Part shown: piece after piece, positions 1-5,987 of the stretch
How positions within the stretch are numbered: position 1 is the first letter of the stretch
Layout: each line of letters begins with the position of its first letter
Assembly (NCBI GenBank): GCA_003151375.1
Contig: PLXI01000029.1
Location: forward strand, 1 to 6,714
Length of the DNA stretch: 6,714 nucleotides
Reading direction: 5' to 3'
From: Hyphomicrobiales bacterium
Lineage (GTDB): Bacteria; Pseudomonadota; Alphaproteobacteria; Rhizobiales; Aestuariivirgaceae
The notes under the pieces: generated by a model
The model's database searches: none
The model's input: the letters and a program-made list of their open reading frames with translations, nothing else
What the model was told of the DNA's origin: nothing
Program-made: the position numbers and the translations under genes

Positions 1-90
1 GCTGCGGGACAAGGGCATAACTTAGCGGCCATAGAGGCTCTTTGCCCAGCGCAAGAATGCAGTGGCAGGCATCGGCCAACCTTGGCATAA
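1..90 (+). CDS. 3' end of an upstream gene, product not identified (partial)
   Basis: Frame 1 is open from the first base to a TAA at 88-90 and gives 29 residues, including HNLAAIEALCPAQEC and ending in RHRPTLA. The stop lies only 8 nt before the start of the next gene, as in a tight operon, which is why I prefer this frame. Frame 2 also gives a short open tail that stops at 23-25, so the frame choice is not certain. In related alphaproteobacteria the gene before this small 'virulence factor' is often a methylenetetrahydrofolate reductase-type protein, which would fit the pathway. That is inference from context; the 29 residues show no motif I can assign. Confidence 0.45.
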   Translation, partial: AAGQGHNLAAIEALCPAQECSGRHRPTLA

Positions 91-98
91 GCCTTTTT

Positions 99-395
99 AT
101 GGCGAATCTGGTTATTACATATTGGCGCGACATTCCTTCAGCGGTATCGGTTAAACTGGGCCGCAAAGAAGAAAAACGCATGTTAGACAACCGCTTCATG
201 GAGGCCATTGATATGGCCGCCATGCGTTCCGGCACAACCGATTCAGATGCCTATCTCGCCGATTGGCGGCGCGGGGAGCCTGTGGTGGTTTCTGATGATT
301 TGGCAGCGGAAGCTGATAAAGCCAGAGCCGCGCTGGAAGAAGAGTTTACGCAAGACAAAATCAAAACCCTGATCTCTCAGGGCGGGAAAGCATAG
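99..395 (+). CDS. Small 'virulence factor' family protein (Virulence_fact, PF13769-like) in a C1 operon
   Basis: The product is a 98-residue soluble protein with no signal peptide or membrane segment. I recognise the family from the N-terminal block LVITYWRDIPSAV (residues 4-16), the block RFMEAIDMAAMRSGTTDSDAYLADWRRG (residues 32-59, shown here only as its key run AYLADWRRG at 51-59) and an acidic, helical C-terminal third. I chose ATG 99 because family members begin directly before the YWRDIP motif. An in-frame ATG at 42 would add 19 residues that overlap the upstream reading frame and look unlike the family. No convincing Shine-Dalgarno sequence precedes 99, so translation may be coupled to the upstream gene, which stops 8 nt earlier. 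The next gene starts 3 nt after the stop. The 'virulence' name is historical. Its recurring position beside tetrahydrofolate methyl-transfer genes suggests a role there, but its biochemical function is unknown to me. Confidence 0.85.
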   Translation: MANLVITYWRDIPSAVSVKLGRKEEKRMLDNRFMEAIDMAAMRSGTTDSDAYLADWRRGEPVVVSDDLAAEADKARAALEEEFTQDKIKTLISQGGKA

Positions 396-398
396 AAC

Positions 399-1355
399 AT
401 GACTCACACTCTTATTGCCTCAGCCACGCGCACTCATATCATTGGCTTTGATCGGCCTTTCACCGTGATTGGTGAGCGCATCAACCCCACCGGGCGTAAA
501 AAACTGGCTGCAGAAATGCAGGCGGGCAATTTTGACACGGTGATCAAAGATGTATTGGCGCAAGTTGCCGCTGGCGCACATATTTTGGATGTGAATGCTG
601 GTGTCACCGCCGTCAATCCCAATGAGACTGAGCCGCCGCTGATGCGCCAGACCTTGGAAATTGTTCAGTCAATCACTGATCTGCCATTGTGCATCGATAG
701 CTCGGTGAGCTCAGCGCTGAAGGCAGGCTTGGAGACGGCAAAGGGGCGCCCGCTGGTCAATTCTGTCACGGGCGAAGAAGAAAAGCTTGAGGCTATTTTG
801 CCGCTCGTCGCCAAATATAATGTTCCTGTTGTGGCCATTTCTAATGATGAAACCGGCATCAGCGAAGACCCAGATGTGCGCTTTGCTGTGGCTAAAAAGA
901 TTGTTCAGCGCGCAGCTGATTTTGGCATCAAGCCTGAGGACATAGTGGTTGATCCACTGGTGATGCCAATTGGTGCCATGGGCACGGCGGGCCAACAGGT
1001 GTTTCGCTTGGTGCGGCGGTTGCGTGAAGAGCTCAAAGTGAACACCACTTGCGGTGCCTCCAACATTGGTTTCGGCATGCCCAATCGACGCGCGCTGACA
1101 GGTTATTTCCTCGCCATGGCAGCAAGCCACGGCATGACATCGGCGATCATGAACCCGCTGCATGATGAAGACATGCATGCGATTTTTGGTGCCAATGTTC
1201 TCAACGGCACAGATGCGCATTGCAGATTCTGGAATAACAAATTCCGCGATTTAGCCCCTGCCCCTTCGGCTGCGGCACAAGCCTCAGGTGAAGCCTCGTC
1301 CAATGAAGACATCGCCGCCAGACGCGCAGCGAGGGAGTCGCGGAGAAGGCGGTAG
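399..1355 (+). CDS. Methyltetrahydrofolate:corrinoid (cobalamin) methyltransferase, AcsE/MtgA-like, pterin-binding TIM barrel
   Basis: This cytosolic enzyme of 318 residues should transfer a methyl group between a corrinoid protein's cobalt and tetrahydrofolate, probably toward methyl-THF when methylated compounds are degraded. The pterin-binding (DHPS/MeTr) fold shows its standard stations: GERINPTGR at 25-33, ILDVNAG at 62-68, LCIDSS at 97-102, VNSVTGEEEKLE at 120-131, DIVVDPLVMPIG at 181-192 and CGASNIGFGMPNR at 218-230. N222 matches the conserved Asn that contacts the pterin in MeTr enzymes. There are no HPPK/DHPS synthase hallmarks and no B12-binding domain, so it resembles free-standing AcsE or MtgA rather than MetH or folate synthesis DHPS. 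AcsE is about 260 residues; here an extra tail from about 284 to 318 is rich in Ala, Ser and Arg and ends in RESRRRR. A GGGAAAG at 384-390 can serve as ribosome binding site. The gene follows the virulence-factor gene by 3 nt, so co-transcription is likely. Confidence 0.92.
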   Translation: MTHTLIASATRTHIIGFDRPFTVIGERINPTGRKKLAAEMQAGNFDTVIKDVLAQVAAGAHILDVNAGVTAVNPNETEPPLMRQTLEIVQSITDLPLCIDSSVSSALKAGLETAKGRPLVNSVTGEEEKLEAILPLVAKYNVPVVAISNDETGISEDPDVRFAVAKKIVQRAADFGIKPEDIVVDPLVMPIGAMGTAGQQVFRLVRRLREELKVNTTCGASNIGFGMPNRRALTGYFLAMAASHGMTSAIMNPLHDEDMHAIFGANVLNGTDAHCRFWNNKFRDLAPAPSAAAQASGEASSNEDIAARRAARESRRRR

Positions 1356-1361
1356 TCTCAA

Positions 1362-1718
1362 TTGAACATCCTCCTGCGCATTGAAGGCACATTTTATGCC
1401 ATTGCCGCATTGCTGATCTATTGGCAGCAAGGCTTCTCGTGGTGGCTGTTTGCTGGCTTGATCCTTGCGCCTGATCTTTCGATGTTAGGTTATCTTGCTG
1501 GCCCGCGCGTGGGTGCGATTTGCTACAACGTCGTGCACTCAACAGTGTTGCCTTGGATCATGTTATTATACTGTTATCTTCGCCCCAGTGATTTGACCTT
1601 AGCGCTGACACTGATTTGGTTTGCCCATATCGGCATAGACCGCGCCTTGGGTTATGGTTTGAAATACACAACAGGTTTCAAAGACACGCATTTGGGAACT
1701 GTAGGTCAACAAAAGTGA
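1362..1718 (+). CDS. DUF4260 family integral membrane protein
   Basis: The product is a small, hydrophobic protein of 118 residues with about four predicted membrane segments (roughly 8-22, 27-46, 52-73 and 78-93). DUF4260 is recognised from LLRIEG (4-9), APDLSMLGYLAGPRVGA (36-52), YNVVH (55-59), AHIGIDRALGYGLKY (88-102) and GFKDTHLG (105-112). The family is widespread and uncharacterised; conserved Asp, His and Arg residues near the membrane faces hint at something beyond structure, but no reaction is known to me. The start is taken as TTG at 1362 because family members begin a few residues before LLRIEG and no ATG or GTG lies nearby. AAGG at 1346-1349, inside the end of the methyltransferase gene, is a possible but rather distant ribosome binding site. 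The 6-nt gap suggests translation in the same transcript as the methyltransferase. A functional link to methyl transfer is not shown. Confidence 0.85.
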   Translation: MNILLRIEGTFYAIAALLIYWQQGFSWWLFAGLILAPDLSMLGYLAGPRVGAICYNVVHSTVLPWIMLLYCYLRPSDLTLALTLIWFAHIGIDRALGYGLKYTTGFKDTHLGTVGQQK

Positions 1719-1734
1719 TCAGCCTCACCTGATC
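1717..1734 (+). other. Short inverted repeat after the DUF4260 gene, possible weak hairpin
   Basis: GATCAG at 1717-1722 and CTGATC at 1729-1734 form a perfect 6-bp stem around the 6-nt loop CCTCAC. It begins inside the DUF4260 stop codon. The stem is not GC-rich and no T-tract follows, so it is a poor intrinsic terminator. It could be a weak pause or processing site between the C1 genes and the DUF1223 gene. Confidence 0.3.
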
Positions 1735-1779
1735 GTTACTTCGGGTTGATCGGCCAACGGCGCTAAGGCTGGCTCAATC

Positions 1780-1784
1780 AGGAG
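1780..1784 (+). promoter_or_regulatory. Ribosome binding site of the DUF1223 gene
   Basis: AGGAG lies 7 nt before ATG 1792, which is optimal spacing. It fixes this start, in agreement with the signal peptide that begins there. The gene sits 73 nt after the previous stop, so its own promoter is possible, but I see no clear -35/-10 pair. Confidence 0.75.
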
Positions 1785-1791
1785 TTTTACC

Positions 1792-2427
1792 ATGCGCTTA
1801 ATCATAGCCACCGCTTTAACCGCCATCGCCCTTGCATCAGCACCAGCCCGCGCAGGCGGGCCAGCCACGGGTGTCGTCGAGCTTTTCACCAGTCAGGGAT
1901 GTTCATCCTGCCCACCGGCTGATGCCACTTTATCAAAGGTCATTGACCAAGGCGGCTTCGTGGCGCTGGCGTGGCATGTGGACTATTGGGACTATCTCGG
2001 CTGGCGAGACACCTTTTCATCGCCCGCTGCAACGGCCAGACAGGCAGATTATGCCGCACATATCGGCGATGGAAGTTATACGCCGGAATTTGTGGTCAAT
2101 GGAACGAAGGGATCATCCAACAGCGGGGTGATTGCCAGCTCAAGCTTGCCAGTGTCAGTATCGGTTAGCGGTGGCGAAGCCCATGTGGGTGCAGGCCAAG
2201 GCACTGCCAATGTCTATTTGGTGAATTTTGAACAGTCAGCCACAGTGCCGATTGCACGTGGCGAAAACGCAGGCCACTCCATCACTTATCGCCACATCGT
2301 TACGTCGATGAAAAGCTTGGGCGAATGGGATGGTGCGGCCCTCACCCTGCCCGCTTCATCCGGCAACTGCGCGATCATCGTGCAACGCCCCGGCCAAGGT
2401 GAGATCTTGGGTGCGGCTAATTGCTGA
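1792..2427 (+). CDS. Secreted DUF1223 protein with thioredoxin-like CxxC
   Basis: The product of 211 residues carries a Sec-type signal peptide: MRL, a hydrophobic alanine-rich core at about 4-17, and an AxA-type cleavage site after ARA (A21). The mature protein is therefore expected in the periplasm. DUF1223 (PF06764) is recognised from VVELFTSQGCSSCPPAD at 28-44, followed by LAWHVDYWDYLGWRDTFSSP and YTPEFVVNG. C37 and C40 form a CxxC pair in a thioredoxin-like setting, which suggests a redox or metal-binding role. Two more cysteines, C193 and the very last residue C211, could pair with each other. No substrate is known to me. The last 142 nt are read on the opposite strand by the convergent acetyltransferase gene. 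The gene stands between two corrinoid-related genes, but nothing in its sequence ties it to them. Confidence 0.9.
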   Translation: MRLIIATALTAIALASAPARAGGPATGVVELFTSQGCSSCPPADATLSKVIDQGGFVALAWHVDYWDYLGWRDTFSSPAATARQADYAAHIGDGSYTPEFVVNGTKGSSNSGVIASSSLPVSVSVSGGEAHVGAGQGTANVYLVNFEQSATVPIARGENAGHSITYRHIVTSMKSLGEWDGAALTLPASSGNCAIIVQRPGQGEILGAANC

Positions 2428-2879
2428 AGCGACAAGTGAAACAGGCGGTTGAACTCCGTTTTTACGTAGCCGCCAAAAGTTTCGCCTTCGATGAAACCGT
2501 GTTTGCGGTAAAGCGTCACTGCGGGATCAAAAGCTGAACCTGAGCCAGTTTCCAGCGACAGGCGGCGATAGCCTCGGCTTCTGGCCTCGCCGATCAAATG
2601 CTGTAGCATAGCTGCGCCATAGCCTTTGCCGGCCTGCCCTTCAGCCATACGCATGGATTTGAGCTCCCCCGTGCCATCGCCCAACGCTTTCAACGCGCCC
2701 ATCACCACCAAACAATCCGCCACAAAGCCTGTGTAAAAACTGATCTCTGGCTTCTGCAAGCCTGTCCAATCCAGCGCGAAAACATGGCCGGGCGGAGAGT
2801 TTTCGTGCATCCCTTTCAAGTGATAGGTGAGCAGGTCTTTCACCCGCTGATCGTTGAAATTTCCGAGCCGAATATCCAT
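2286..2879 (-). CDS. GNAT family N-acetyltransferase with a long C-terminal extension
   Basis: The 197-residue product would transfer an acetyl group from acetyl-CoA to an amine of unknown identity in the cytosol. The GNAT fold shows a beta-4 strand ELKSMRM (72-78), the acetyl-CoA pyrophosphate loop QAGKGYGAAML (82-92), the helix LIGEARSRGYRRLSLETG (key run RSRGYRRLSLETG at 100-112) and the terminal ALYRKHGF-like block TLYRKHGFIEGETFGGY (122-138). It resembles the short PhnO/ElaA-like GNATs of about 150 residues, whose chain would end near residue 151. The last ~46 residues are extra; they are mostly antisense to the 3' end of the DUF1223 gene and have no recognisable motif. The ATG at 2879 fits the family start MDIRL. 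The only Shine-Dalgarno-like sequence, CGGAG, touches the ATG with no spacer, so expression may be weak. The gene is divergent from the corrinoid activator. Confidence 0.85.
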   Translation of the reverse strand: MDIRLGNFNDQRVKDLLTYHLKGMHENSPPGHVFALDWTGLQKPEISFYTGFVADCLVVMGALKALGDGTGELKSMRMAEGQAGKGYGAAMLQHLIGEARSRGYRRLSLETGSGSAFDPAVTLYRKHGFIEGETFGGYVKTEFNRLFHLSLQQLAAPKISPWPGRCTMIAQLPDEAGRVRAAPSHSPKLFIDVTMWR

Positions 2880-2898
2880 CTCCGAAATATCGCATAAA

Positions 2899-2922
2899 AG
2901 GGCCTGTGCGCCAAGCGGCCCT
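2899..2922. promoter_or_regulatory. Inverted repeat in the divergent intergenic region, possible operator or leader hairpin
   Basis: AGGGCC at 2899-2904 and GGCCCT at 2917-2922 form a perfect 6-bp inverted repeat with a 12-nt spacer. It lies in the roughly 56 nt between the GNAT start and the ATG of the corrinoid activator, and so could be an operator shared by both directions or a hairpin in the activator leader. TATACA at 2927-2932 is -10-like but has no matching -35. Regulatory function is inference from position and symmetry only. Confidence 0.3.
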
Positions 2923-2938
2923 CGGCTATACAGGCATG

Positions 2939-4978
2939 ATGACCGAGCAGAATCCCCTTATTGTTTTTACACCCTCCGGCAAGCGTGGGCGCTTTGCCAT
3001 GGGAACGCCTGTGCTTACAGCCGCGCGGCAGCTGGGCGTGGATATTGACTCGGTGTGCGGCGGTCGCGCGATTTGTGGGCGCTGCCAGATCAACATCGGC
3101 GAAGGCGAATTTGCCAAACATGGCATCACCTCATTGGCCAGCCATGTGAATGCGCGCACCGAAACTGAAGCGCGCTATGACCGTATCAAGGGCTTGGCCA
3201 GTGATCGCAGGCTCTCATGCCAGACGCGCATCGAAGGCGACTTAGTTGTGGATGTGCCGCCTGAGTCACAAGTTCACAAACAAGTGGTGCGCAAAGAAGC
3301 TGACACACGGGTGATCGCACTCGATCCGGCCACGCATCTTTATTATATCGAAGTTGAAGAGCCGGATATGCACAAGCCCAGTTCGGATTTGGAGCGGGTT
3401 TATGGCGCACTTAAATCACAGTGGGATATTGAAAATCTCTCCACCGATTTGGGCGTGTTGGCCGGGTTGCAAAAAGCCCTTCGCAAAGGCGAATGGAAAA
3501 TCACTTGCGCGGTGTTTTCACGGCCAGCTGGTGGCGGCAATCGTTTGGCGGCGATCTGGCCGGGCTACCACGACAATTTGTTCGGGCTCGCAATTGACGT
3601 AGGCTCCACCACCATCGCTGCCCATCTCACCAATTTATCTTCCGGAGAAGTGGCTGCTTCCGCTGGCCTCATGAACCCACAAATTCGTTTTGGCGAAGAT
3701 TTGATGAGCCGCGTGTCTTACGTGATGATGAATGCGGGCGGTGAGAAAGAACTCACCTCGGCCATTCGCGGCGCGCTCAATGAACTTGCCAAAGCTGTTG
3801 CCAAGCAAGCGGGAATTGAGATCACTGATATTCTCGAAGTGGTGCTCGTCGGCAACCCCGTCATGCATCATCTGTTCCTCGGCATTGATCCCACTGAACT
3901 CGGCGGTGCGCCTTTCGCGCTGGCTGATGGCTTGGCGCTTACTTTCCCAGCGCGAGACATGGGCTTGCATCTCAACCACGGGGCCTTTGCTTATGTATTG
4001 CCGTGCATTGCGGGCCATGTGGGCGCTGATGCTGCGGCAATGGCCTTATCGGAAGCACCGCATGAAAGCGATGAGATCATGCTGTGCGTAGATGTGGGCA
4101 CCAATGCCGAAATTATTTTGGGCAGCAAGCAGCGCCTGCTTGCCTGTTCCTCGCCCACTGGGCCTGCATTTGAAGGTGCGCAAATTTCTTGTGGCCAACG
4201 CGCGGCACCAGGTGCCATCGAACGACTGCGTATTGATCCCGCAACGCTGGAGCCACGCTATAAAGTGATCGGCTGTGATTTGTGGAGTGACGAAGCGGGC
4301 TTTGAACAAGCCGTTGCGGACACCGGCGTCACAGGCATCTGCGGCTCAGGCATCATTGAGGCAATTGCAGAAATGTATCTCGCTGGCATCATCAGCCAAG
4401 ATGGCTTGATGGATGGCGGTTTTGCTGTGCGAAGCCCTCGCATTGAATCATACAAGCGCACGTTTAATTATATTATTCGTCAGCCTACGGATAATTCAGG
4501 CCCGATCATCCGCATCACCCAGAATGATGTGCGCGCCATTCAAATGGCCAAGGCAGCCCTTTATGCTGGTGTGCGCCTGCTGATGGACAAGCTGGGCATT
4601 GATGCGCCAGATAAGATCAGATTGGCGGGGGCGTTTGGCAGCCATATCGATATGAAATATGCGATGATCTTGGGCCTGATCCCCGATTGCGATCTCGCAC
4701 GCGTGCAAAGTGCGGGCAATGCCGCTGGCACAGGCGCGCGCATTGCGCTGCTGAATAAGGCCGCGCGTGATGAGATCGAAAAACTTGTGCGCCGCATTGA
4801 GAAAATCGAAACCGCAGTTGAGCCGATGTTCCAACAACATCTTGTTGAAGCCATGGCCATTCCCCATAAAACTGCGGCGTTTACCGAGTTAAAAAAAGTG
4901 GTGACGCTGCCGCCCCCGAAGACTGTGGAAACACTCGGCGCAGATGGCAGTGGACGCCCCCCGAGAAGGAGAGGCTGA
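2939..4978 (+). CDS. RACo/RamA-like reductive activator of corrinoid proteins (2Fe-2S + ASKHA ATPase)
   Basis: The protein (679 residues from ATG 2939) should use ATP and one electron to reduce inactive Co(II) corrinoid to Co(I), rescuing a corrinoid protein in methyl transfer. The N-terminal ferredoxin-like domain has C40-x5-C46-x2-C49 (SVCGGRAICGRCQ) and a fourth ligand C94 (RRLSCQTRI), matching RACo's 2Fe-2S site. A linker follows to about 210. The ASKHA/actin-like ATPase part shows AIDVGSTT (D220), a second phosphate motif CVDVGTNAEI (D385), GPAFEGAQISCGQRA near 410, GICGSGIIEAIAEM near 470 and LAGAFGSHID around 562-571. Together these match the RACo linker, middle and C-terminal (DUF4445) domains. 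The start is uncertain: GTG 2906, ATG 2936 and ATG 2939 are in frame; relatives begin close to PLIVFTPSGKRGRF, which favours 2936 or 2939. No strong ribosome binding site precedes any of them. The proline- and arginine-rich tail overlaps the next gene's translation signals. All four cluster ligands are present, so the protein should be functional. Confidence 0.92.
   Translation: MTEQNPLIVFTPSGKRGRFAMGTPVLTAARQLGVDIDSVCGGRAICGRCQINIGEGEFAKHGITSLASHVNARTETEARYDRIKGLASDRRLSCQTRIEGDLVVDVPPESQVHKQVVRKEADTRVIALDPATHLYYIEVEEPDMHKPSSDLERVYGALKSQWDIENLSTDLGVLAGLQKALRKGEWKITCAVFSRPAGGGNRLAAIWPGYHDNLFGLAIDVGSTTIAAHLTNLSSGEVAASAGLMNPQIRFGEDLMSRVSYVMMNAGGEKELTSAIRGALNELAKAVAKQAGIEITDILEVVLVGNPVMHHLFLGIDPTELGGAPFALADGLALTFPARDMGLHLNHGAFAYVLPCIAGHVGADAAAMALSEAPHESDEIMLCVDVGTNAEIILGSKQRLLACSSPTGPAFEGAQISCGQRAAPGAIERLRIDPATLEPRYKVIGCDLWSDEAGFEQAVADTGVTGICGSGIIEAIAEMYLAGIISQDGLMDGGFAVRSPRIESYKRTFNYIIRQPTDNSGPIIRITQNDVRAIQMAKAALYAGVRLLMDKLGIDAPDKIRLAGAFGSHIDMKYAMILGLIPDCDLARVQSAGNAAGTGARIALLNKAARDEIEKLVRRIEKIETAVEPMFQQHLVEAMAIPHKTAAFTELKKVVTLPPPKTVETLGADGSGRPPRRRG
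4966..4974 (+). promoter_or_regulatory. Ribosome binding site of the SDR gene inside the activator gene
   Basis: AAGGAGAGG is a strong purine-rich Shine-Dalgarno sequence; its AAGGAG core ends 6 nt before ATG 4978. Because it lies inside the activator's last codons and the stop overlaps the start (TGATG), translation of the dehydrogenase is probably coupled to the activator. Confidence 0.75.
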
Positions 4979-5817
4979 TGACGCAACATCCAGCATTTAA
5001 AAGCGGTCGCACAGCGGTGATCACTGGTGCGGCATCTGGCATTGGCTTGGCCGCCGCCAAAACGATAGCGGGGTTTGGCATGGCCATCGTGATGATTGAC
5101 TTGCCCCACGAGAGACTGGAAGATGAGGCCCGCAAGCTGATAGATCAAGGCGCGCAGGTTCTGGCAATCGGCGCAAATGTGGCCGATAGACCGGAGCTTG
5201 TCGAGGCAGCCGAATTCGTGGCGCGTGAATTGCCGCCTGTCACCCTGCTGATGAACAATGCTGGCATCGGGCCGCCATCGTCTGCTTTGGAATCCACCTC
5301 GTGGGCCCAAACACTTGGCACCAACCTGATGGGCGTGATCTATGGAACGCAGGCTTTTGCCAAGGCGATGATCGCCCATGGCGAGCCAGCACTCATCATC
5401 AACACCGGCTCCAAGCAGGGCATTACAACACCGCCGGGCAACCCGGCTTATAATGTCTCGAAGGCCGCCGTGAAATCTTTCACCGAAGCTTTGGCGCATG
5501 AGTTGCGCAATCTGCCTGGCTGTGCGGTTTCGGCGCATCTGTTGATCCCCGGCTGGGTGTTCACGGGGCTCACTGCGGCGCAGGGAGCGCCCAAGCCCGA
5601 TGGCGCGTGGACGGCGGAACAGTTGGTCGATTTCATGTTGCCCGCTCTCGCACGCGGGGATTTCTACATCTTATGCCCAGACAATGATGTGACGCGCGCG
5701 CTAGACGAAAAGCGCATCGCTTGGGCGGCGGGCGATATTATTGAGAACCGGCCTGCACTATCGAGATGGCATATGGATTATGCGGAAAAGTTCAAGGCTT
5801 TGGTGGCGAAGGGGTGA
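4978..5817 (+). CDS. Short-chain dehydrogenase/reductase (classical SDR), NAD(P)-dependent
   Basis: The cytosolic oxidoreductase of 279 residues has a complete classical SDR set: cofactor motif TGAASGIG (16-23), NNAG (93-96), structural N116, and the catalytic triad S145 (NTGSKQG), Y158 and K162 (YNVSK). D41 at the end of the second strand (VMIDLP) favours NAD over NADP. The PGWVFTGL block at 191-198 matches the usual post-catalytic PG motif. The substrate-binding C-terminal part (about 195-279) gives no clear substrate. The start overlaps the activator stop by one base, so the two are almost surely in one operon. Oxidation of an alcohol or aldehyde from the same demethylation route is a guess. 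The gene ends with two stops in a row (TGA TAG, 5815-5820). Confidence 0.9.
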   Translation: MTQHPAFKSGRTAVITGAASGIGLAAAKTIAGFGMAIVMIDLPHERLEDEARKLIDQGAQVLAIGANVADRPELVEAAEFVARELPPVTLLMNNAGIGPPSSALESTSWAQTLGTNLMGVIYGTQAFAKAMIAHGEPALIINTGSKQGITTPPGNPAYNVSKAAVKSFTEALAHELRNLPGCAVSAHLLIPGWVFTGLTAAQGAPKPDGAWTAEQLVDFMLPALARGDFYILCPDNDVTRALDEKRIAWAAGDIIENRPALSRWHMDYAEKFKALVAKG

Positions 5818-5820
5818 TAG

Positions 5821-5946
5821 GAGGTAGGAACTTACGCACAACACGGCGGAACTCGTAAGCTTGAAACGCGTAGTGCCTTGCCGCCGATCAAATCAGCAGA
5901 AACACCGGGCGATGATGGCAGGCACAGTTGGTACGTGGTGAATGGA
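5821..5946 (+). other. Intergenic stretch with a stop-free reading frame, possible gene remnant
   Basis: Directly after the SDR's double stop, the same frame stays open for 42 codons up to a TAA at 5947-5949. The putative peptide has no start codon of its own and ends in RHSWYVVNG. I recognise no domain. It could be a leftover of a displaced or broken gene, or chance. The stretch also holds a 6-bp inverted repeat (CTTACG 5831-5836 and CGTAAG 5854-5859) and GGAACT twice, 21 bp apart (5827-5832 and 5848-5853). I see no convincing terminator or promoter here. Confidence 0.25.
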
Positions 5947-5976
5947 TAATTCATCTACAACGAATTTATAGTGAGT

Positions 5977-5980
5977 GGAG
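5977..5980 (+). promoter_or_regulatory. Shine-Dalgarno-like GGAG before an ATT start candidate
   Basis: GGAG sits 7 nt before the ATT at 5988, normal spacing for a ribosome binding site. The reading frame that follows has no ATG, GTG or TTG between 5931 and the zinc-binding motif, so this site is the best evidence for where translation starts. Confidence 0.4.
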
Positions 5981-5987
5981 AACAGCG

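Noticed and set aside
42..98. N-terminal extension of the virulence-factor protein from an in-frame ATG at 42
   Set aside because: The extra 19 residues overlap the likely upstream coding frame and precede the conserved YWRDIP start block; ATG 99 gives the usual family length.
711..1220. Minus-strand open frame of 169 codons under the methyltransferase gene
   Set aside because: It is antisense to a strongly recognised gene, shows no domain and has a Cys/His-rich composition typical of a shadow frame.
4561..5538. Minus-strand open frame of 325 codons under the activator and SDR genes
   Set aside because: It spans the ends of two well-supported genes in antisense, has low-complexity Arg/Ser/Cys-rich composition and no recognisable motif.
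5831..5859. Terminator from the CTTACG/CGTAAG inverted repeat after the SDR gene
   Set aside because: The stem is only 6 bp with a 17-nt loop and no T-tract follows.
5928..5950. Promoter made of TTGGTA (5928-5933) and GATAAT (5945-5950)
   Set aside because: The spacer is only 11 nt, far below the usual 16-18, and no better -35 fits the GATAAT.
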